A stretch of 64,000 nt of DNA from Timema cristinae (taxonomy: Eukaryota > Arthropoda > Insecta > Phasmatodea > Timematidae). The notes under the pieces were generated by a model. That model was not told where the DNA came from. It did not search any database and was given only the letters and a program-made list of their open reading frames with translations. Shown one piece after another: positions 58,086 through 64,000 of the stretch (positions within the stretch are counted from its first letter, which is position 1; each line of letters starts with the position of its first letter). The stretch is from positions 62,001-126,000 of the forward strand of contig JBCFYV010000999.1 of assembly GCA_039000515.1 (NCBI GenBank), written 5' to 3'. The position numbers and the translations under genes are program-made.

Positions 58086-58585
58086 TATATAATCAGTCGA
58101 TTCAGAAAGTTTATGTTACATATCTCAACTAAATGTAAAATTAAAATATAATAAAATGATCAAATAGTAGTTTTTAGCTGTAAATCTCATTAAAATACAC
58201 AGACACACAAAATCAAGTCTTTACAGAATTTGGTAAATGACTTTCTATGCCACGAAAATACTAATTTAATCTCAGTGCTGCCAACAGTTGACATAAACAA
58301 ATGTGTACCCGTAGTTATCCACATACTCTTCTAGCCCTCCATTATTTTACATGCCTGTTTACATAGCAATGTGATGTCTCTGATCAGAAGGTGCAAGCAA
58401 TATGATGCCACTTATCCACAGACAAATATACACCGGACAGACAACCTCCAGGTTAATTTGGCTGCGCCTTTTGAGACAGCTTGAGTCCTTCAACACGAGG
58501 ATCGCCACGTGCAGTCTCAAATAAAAGCATCGCTACTTAACGGGTATTTTTAAAAACCTTTCGGATTAAAGGTGGTCTGGGTACC

Positions 58586-58742
58586 GTCATTTGGCCTAAA
58601 GTGTAGGCTAAACGCCTTTAGGCCAAATGCCTTTTAGGCCAAATGCCTTTAGGCCAAATGCCTTTAGGCCAAATGACTTTAGGCTAAATGCCTTTTAGGC
58701 CAAATGCCTTTAGGCCAAACGACTTTAGGCCAAATGACTTTT
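58586..58742. repeat. Minisatellite, 15-16 bp TTTAGGCCAAATGCC unit
   Basis: Nine head-to-tail units from 58604, preceded by one unit in inverted orientation (GTCATTTGGCCTAAA, 58586-58600). Units vary at CC/CT and GCC/GAC positions. Confidence 0.95.
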
Positions 58743-59271
58743 TGTAAAGTTAATTTTTAGACCATTTATTAAAATATGTTTTGCTGTCTCCGGAAACATT
58801 CGTTATGATTTGTAGTGATGCTAATAGATGGCGAGGTGTGTGGTGTTTAGTTAAATAGTATATACTACCGTTTCAAAATATATAAGTCTTTTCTCAATTT
58901 ACTACTTCCCAAGGTATAGCAGCACGTCCATTAACCCGTAGTACCACTTTTTTATGTTGAACTTTTTACATTGCCAAGGTTTTGTACTAGTTTTTGTACA
59001 GTTTTGTACCCGTACCGTTTTTTATTAATTAGCACATACATGTGTGGTCACACCATTTTAATAATTTTGTTTTATTTTGAATTTTGAATTTTTTTTAAAT
59101 GCCAAAGTATATTTTATCAGTCTTTCTAAGTATTATTGTTGATTAATTTTGCTAAATGAGTTAATCGATAATTCATTTTTTTATAATCATATTAACTTAC
59201 TCGAGTTTGCCCACGGCTTCGCTCACATTTAAGTTGGGTAAATTATCTTATTTTTAGCAAATCATCTAAAC
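58743..59271. other. Intergenic, no gene seen
   Basis: AT-rich. A short fragment related to the arm repeat (TTTGCCCACGGCTTCGCTC) lies at about 59204-59225. Confidence 0.55.
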
Positions 59272-59605
59272 CAGGTTTTCTCAAACTCTATGCTCTTGAG
59301 CCTTATATGAAAATTAAAAGTAATTGTTAAGACTCTTATTCTTAAAATAAAATAACTTTTTTACGTTAAAATACAAAAATGAGACATTTATTATTTAATT
59401 GATTTCTTTATTTTCTGATAAGATCTTTGTAGAAGTTTATTAAAAATAGTAAAGTTTTGTAAGATATTAATTAATTTTATTGCTTCATAGGCCAAACAGA
59501 ATATTATTTTTTTAGTCAATCATAATTTAGCAAGTCGAAGGAAGTGAAAGATTGGTTCACACCTCATCTGAAATCCCTTCGTGCCTCGCAGTTTGAGAAA
59601 CCCTG
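59272..59605. mobile_element. 334-bp hAT MITE with perfect 8-bp target duplication
   Basis: Ends CAGGTTTTCTCAAACTCT and the complement of CAGGGTTTCTCAAACTGC; target duplication ATCTAAAC at 59264-59271 and 59606-59613. Terminal sequence is of the classic hAT type. Non-coding. Confidence 0.95.
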
Positions 59606-60379
59606 ATCTAAACTACCAAAAATACAATTTCAGACACGTATGAGGCGAGAACTTTGTATGTTGATGAAGCCACAAATTAACTACTACCTATAAGAAGTAA
59701 AATCTATTATATATATATATGCATTCTTTGCATCAATATTTGCTTGCTTACGTGGAGACATTATTGAAATGAACACCAAAAGAAATAGTTTAAATTTACT
59801 AACTAAAGGTTAATTAATTTGAAAGAATCACTCTAGTACTAAGCACCTCAGCTTATCAAATAAATTGTTCTGTTAGTAATGGTTTCTATTGGTTTTTGAA
59901 AATTTTTCCTTCTCCTCCCCAATCATAATTTCTCTAACTCCCATTTAAACACATATTTTAAAGAATACTTTCTTTATCTATAGTTGTACTTCTACCTGCC
60001 AGCCAAATTTCGATTTTCAACTATAGATAAAAGGTTTTTTATAACTTCCCCCGCCCCTCCCTTGATTTCATGGAGTTACATTTTAAAATGTTCAGACTTA
60101 TTAGTTATTTGGAGTGGTGCATTTACGGGCATGCCAAAATTCGAATTTTAACGACACTGCACTGAGATGTAGTAGTTTCTATTAATTTTGTAGATTTTGG
60201 ACCCCTTATTCCCCAACCCACTTTGAGAAATTTATAGTCTAATGTTATTTTGGCTATCTGGGATTTGATTTATCTTTATTTATCTGTCAAAATTTTATTT
60301 TTTTCTTAATCTCAAAAAGTTTTTTTTTCTATTATACTCCATCACCACTATTTCTCAGAATGCAATTTTAAATAATGAT

Positions 60380-60475
<96 letters not shown>
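60380..60475. repeat. (AAT)n/(ATT)n palindromic microsatellite
   Basis: About 63 bp of AAT units with one slip, then about 33 bp of ATT units, switching strand at about 60443, so the two halves can pair. Confidence 0.95.
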
Positions 60476-60831
60476 GTAAATGTCTATTTGTATTGTTTCC
60501 CGTACCTAATTAATAAATTTAAATTCTTTACAATACAGAGAAGTAATTAAATATATTAGTTTTGAAAATGTTGACCTCCAAGCTCCCCTTCCTCCTGCTA
60601 TTACTCAACTCACTGAGAAATTTCAAATTTTAAGATTTATTTGGTCATCTTGATGGGTCCTTCCTTATACTAAGGCTACTAGAGTTGTAGGGAAGGCTCG
60701 TTCACTTTACCGGCCAGCATTCAGCTCTACCCTAACACGCAGCGCTGCTGTAACGTCTGATCGTGACCTAGTCAAGCTTGCTTCTGTTCAGATCATGTGA
60801 CTTTGCAGTGCCGCACTTTTTATTAATATTA

Positions 60832-61077
60832 TTTAGCACCACGTCTTACTACCCGTTCGGGTTATACGCCTAAGTACTAATTACGCTAATGGATTAGGAA
60901 TTGGGAAGGTTGAATTAGTGGAAGTGAACCCGAATTTGCGTGGAAGGAGAGTGGAAAACCAATGAGGAAAAACCACCCCAGTTCACCCGACCGAGATTTA
61001 AACCTCGATCTCCCCATCCTCAGCAGTAGATCTCAACACGACTAGCGCGTTAGCTATCCACGCCACCGAGGCGGGTG
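60832..61077 (-). mobile_element. tRNA-derived SINE, family A (best full copy)
   Basis: Minus strand: head CCGCCTCGGTGGCGTGGATA, B-box region GAGGTTTAAATCTCGG, body CTTCCACGCAAATTCGGGTT, tail GCGTATAACCCGAACGGGTA. About 246 bp; usable as a reference for the family. Confidence 0.88.
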
Positions 61078-61104
61078 CGCTCGTTACTATTATTATTATT
61101 ATTA

Positions 61105-61143
61105 TTTAGCACCGAGTCTTACTACCCGTTCGGGTTATACGCT
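61105..61143 (-). mobile_element. SINE family A tail fragment
   Basis: Tail phrase only, preceded on the plus strand by six or seven ATT units (61087-61105), which are its 3' microsatellite tail. Confidence 0.8.
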
Positions 61144-61249
61144 TACCGCTCGTTACTAACTTCTTATTTATGTCAAGTATGCTTCCAAAGTCAATGTGAA
61201 TAGTAAATGTTTGTATGTTTATAGTAAGCTTTTTTATTATTTATGCGTG

Positions 61250-61560
61250 AAGGGTTACGAAAAGTGTAATACCGATATTAAAAAAATTCCGGGTAAGCTT
61301 TGTACCGTTGCCGTATGCAATAAAAGTAATCTAAGAGATATGGTGTTATACACTATGACTTCCCTAAAGATTCTGATGTCAGATGAAGATGTATTCCCTT
61401 CTGAACGAAATGGAAAATGGAGTCATGACTCGTATTTTATTTGCTCAGAACATTTTTTCACCTGATGAATATGAACAATACCTTCAGCCCTAACTGCTGT
61501 ACTTTCCTTAAAAAAGCAAAATTAAAATCGCCCTTATTAAATTTTGTGATGTCTCCGAAA
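61250..61560 (+). pseudogene. THAP-like zinc-finger fragment
   Basis: One 89-codon frame (61196-61465) followed by a frame change. It reads KLCTVAVCNKSN, then RNGKWSHDSYFICSEHF and, in the next frame, PDEYEQYLQP. This matches the C2CH THAP pattern (CxVxxCxxS ... W ... ICSxHF...DY). The intervening segment is scrambled. THAP fingers occur in host DNA-binding proteins and in P-like transposases; the source here is unclear. Confidence 0.6.
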
Positions 61561-62329
61561 ATTTTATCCAAGGGGAAAATATATCACCCGTGAAACTAGG
61601 CATTGTATTAGATTTACGAAACCAATAGTAAGTGGTTTCATGGCGTGTAAACATGTCACCCCCAATAGTTTCACTTTATGGAAAAGTCCCCTTCTATAGT
61701 GAATTTAATGATTTGTTTAAATAGTTTACTTAACTGCAAGATTTCACATATGCATTTTATAACCTTATTAAACCAATCGATCTTGCTTCATTAATGTGGA
61801 CAGTAGTCTGTAAGAAAAATCTCCCCATGCAAAGTGGATATAGTTTTATGTTATCCGTGCCATCTTAAAACATACTTTAGAAACATTATTTCTAAATTTA
61901 ATAAATCACGTGGCTGTTTGACACACATAAATTTGTTTTGTACAAGAACATAGTTTATTATAGTACATGAACAAATGTATATAGTACGCAAGTTAATGAA
62001 AGAATTAAGGTATTTGGTGACGTAAATGTTCACTTGAATTATGTGTTAACTTTTCAATATAAATTTAATAACCCTCTTGTAAGTAGGCCTATTCATAAAC
62101 CAATTTGTAGTATAGTGAAAATCTTGAATTTATATTAATGTTCAACTGAGTGTGTCAAACTATATATTTAAAGGGTAATATTAGATTCAGCTACATTTGT
62201 GTTATATAAGTTGGTAATAATATATGCCCCCCTCAAAGTTGGAGATAATATGTGTGTCCTCCACCTATATCCCCCCCCGCCCCCCCTCCCTCAGTTGGAA
62301 ATAAAGTTGTCCTCTAAGATTGAAGTTCA

Positions 62330-62488
62330 TCCCAGCCGGGTGTAACAAGGGTATTTTTCCCTAAAATGGTTCCCCACTCTCAATATACGCAAATGTAGGT
62401 ACATTCAATCTAAAATGTCACCTTCCTCATTCCTTGTTCATTAGGGTAAATTGATGTATGTGTACAACTCAAACGGGTAGTAAGTCAC
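62330..62488 (+). mobile_element. SINE family A 3' part, diverged
   Basis: Body (CCCACTCTCAATATACGCAA, GTAGGTACATTCAATCTAAA) and tail GTACAACTCAAACGGGTAGT then AAGTCACAAC and an A-run. Confidence 0.68.
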
Positions 62489-62914
62489 AACGAAAAAAAA
62501 AATATTGTGATGACTATCAAGAGTATCGGCGAAACTTTATTAGTGTTGGGCGAGGTAGTTTGTAAAAAAACTATTTTTAAGGAGTTTTTGGGGATTGACT
62601 CCAAGCCAGTGGAAAATATTTGAAAATGGAATGCCACTAAAAGCTATTTGGGGTGTCCCTTAAGCATTTAGAAATAATAATAGAGTGTTATAGAATCTTT
62701 TTGAAGTTTGATGCAAATCATCTTTCAGCTTCAAACTCAAGTATATCAGAGGGAAGTTTAACAAACTGGAGGAAGGCACATTTCGATGGGGGAGAAAAAA
62801 TTTGGTAATACCCCACCCTATCAACCCTTCCCTCTTTCCCAGTTCACGCTCAATGAGTGACACTCGATATAAAACTAGCGACAGACACACCGTAGAATGT
62901 AGATTATTTCCTCA

Positions 62915-63115
62915 GAGTCTGACAAACTAACTTAAATCTAGAACAAATACAACATCCAGCCCCCTGACAGTTAATTCATCATTGTGAAAGGGGAAAAGCA
63001 CAGTCAACCAATGATACGTTTTTCGAACATTTTGGGAATCGAACCCGGGACCTTTAGCTCAGTATACAAACACGCTACCAAATGAGATAAAGTGTCGGAC
63101 TGTGTATTGAAATCA
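62915..63115 (-). mobile_element. tRNA-derived SINE, family B (second copy)
   Basis: Minus strand: TCTCATTTGGTAGCGTG (A box), CCCGGGTTCGATTCCC (B box), body CTTTTCCCCTTTCACAATGA, tail GATGTTGTATTTGTTCTAGA. Shares tail and body with 57893-58085. Confidence 0.82.
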
Positions 63116-64000
63116 ACATTTAGTACGGTTTATGTGTTGTTAACAAAATATTTTTATATTACGTGATAAAAAAATTACACCTCTGTACACAAATAAGAAA
63201 CTGGTACGTTGGTATTAACGCTGTAAGCTACCTGGTCTTATAAGTCATCGCACTCAAAATATAACTTGTTTTTGAGTGTCGCGGAGGTCGGGGTGTAGTG
63301 TAGTTCTTCTTTTATATTCATTCAAGTATTAAATTATAAAAGACTTGTGAGATTTAAATGTATTTATTGAATGATCATAATACTAGTGTAAATATTTTTG
63401 TGAGAGTTCGGCCATTCATTTTTTCTGGTACAAAGGCTCCTTCGGTCTAAAATGTGAGAGCCCCGGTATATGTCAATATATGTTAATGTGTTGAATATCA
63501 CGCTATGGTAGCTTTTTCAGTTCGAAGTACTTTAGTATTAATTTTAACCGAAATTGGATGGTGTGCGAGTGATTCTGAAGTCTCTATAAGCGAGGTCCTC
63601 GGTGTAATAACCCATATCTTGTATTAAGAGACTTAAAAACTAAAACGAACTTAATTACCAGAATGGTGGCTACTAGTTATATACATTTTCTTGTATACAA
63701 TGTATGGAAGCTACTATGGTTGTACTTTTTTCAAATGAGAATATAAGTGGCACTTTTAATATGTGTGTGTTTTGAATATAAAGTCTTAAACCAAGTCTTA
63801 AAAAGGAGCCTATGTATCCGACTCATCTTCTGTGTCTTATGCTTTAGTTATAAAGTAAATAATTTATGTTTGTATTGAAATTATTAGGGGTCATGGGGGA
63901 AGGTGCCCCGTTTACTCCACCCCATTGAGTGCGCCACTTGTTCTAAGTAAACGCTTAGTGAGAGGTCATTTTATCATAGATATAATTAATTTATAAAATA
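63116..64000. other. Window end, no gene seen
   Basis: No coding frame or element end recognised with confidence. Confidence 0.5.

Noticed and set aside
63880..63960. GGGGGAAGGTGCCCCG block as a transposon end
   Set aside because: No inverted partner in the window, so unsupported.

Overview
The window is animal nuclear DNA, almost certainly arthropod and most likely insect. It is AT-rich, has one spliced host gene with kilobase-scale introns, and is crowded with decayed transposons: an I-group LINE, RTE-like LINE ends, mariner, several hAT groups, a Penelope-like fragment, and several tRNA-derived SINE families with AAT/ATC tails. I cannot name the species. There is no bacterial or viral gene organisation.

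Layout. (1) 1-11277 and 14749-26025 are two 11,277-bp arms of a near-identical inverted repeat. The left arm ends exactly at a 100-N gap (11278-11377), and about 3.4 kb of single-copy DNA (11378-14748) lies between the gap and the right arm. Because homology stops at the gap and the arms differ by only scattered SNPs and small indels, a misplaced allelic contig is as likely as a real palindrome, or likelier. (2) One host gene is recognisable: a homologue of the apoptosis/caspase-activation regulator and ATM activator Aven, on the minus strand. I assembled six coding exons between 42922 and 19079 with compatible splice phases (587 codons), plus a probable 5'UTR exon near 43526. Its last exon lies in the right arm, and an identical copy lies on the plus strand of the left arm. 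(3) Intron 5 holds a complete I-group LINE (24591-30856) with a 12-bp target-site duplication, ORF1 and ORF2 both recently broken. Introns 1-4 carry SINEs, a Penelope-like fragment, a MITE and other transposon ends. (4) Upstream of Aven (about 43.8-43.9 kb) there is a candidate divergent promoter with a TATA box, an arthropod-type initiator and a splice donor. (5) From 44.4 to 64 kb I see no host gene. This stretch holds tandem repeats, RT fragments, a transposon-derived domain at 46.8 kb followed by a 62-bp hairpin, a decayed BED-finger hAT element (48788-51484), a 2.8-kb hAT element with a TTF/ZMYM1-like transposase nested inside an RTE-like LINE end (53393-56175), SINEs with unrelated tRNA heads, a minisatellite, AAT microsatellites and a THAP-like fragment.

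The best-supported and most useful points are the Aven gene model, the arm/gap architecture that affects its 3' end, the complete LINE, and the pairing of the 2.8-kb hAT element with its 817-bp deletion derivative in the right arm.
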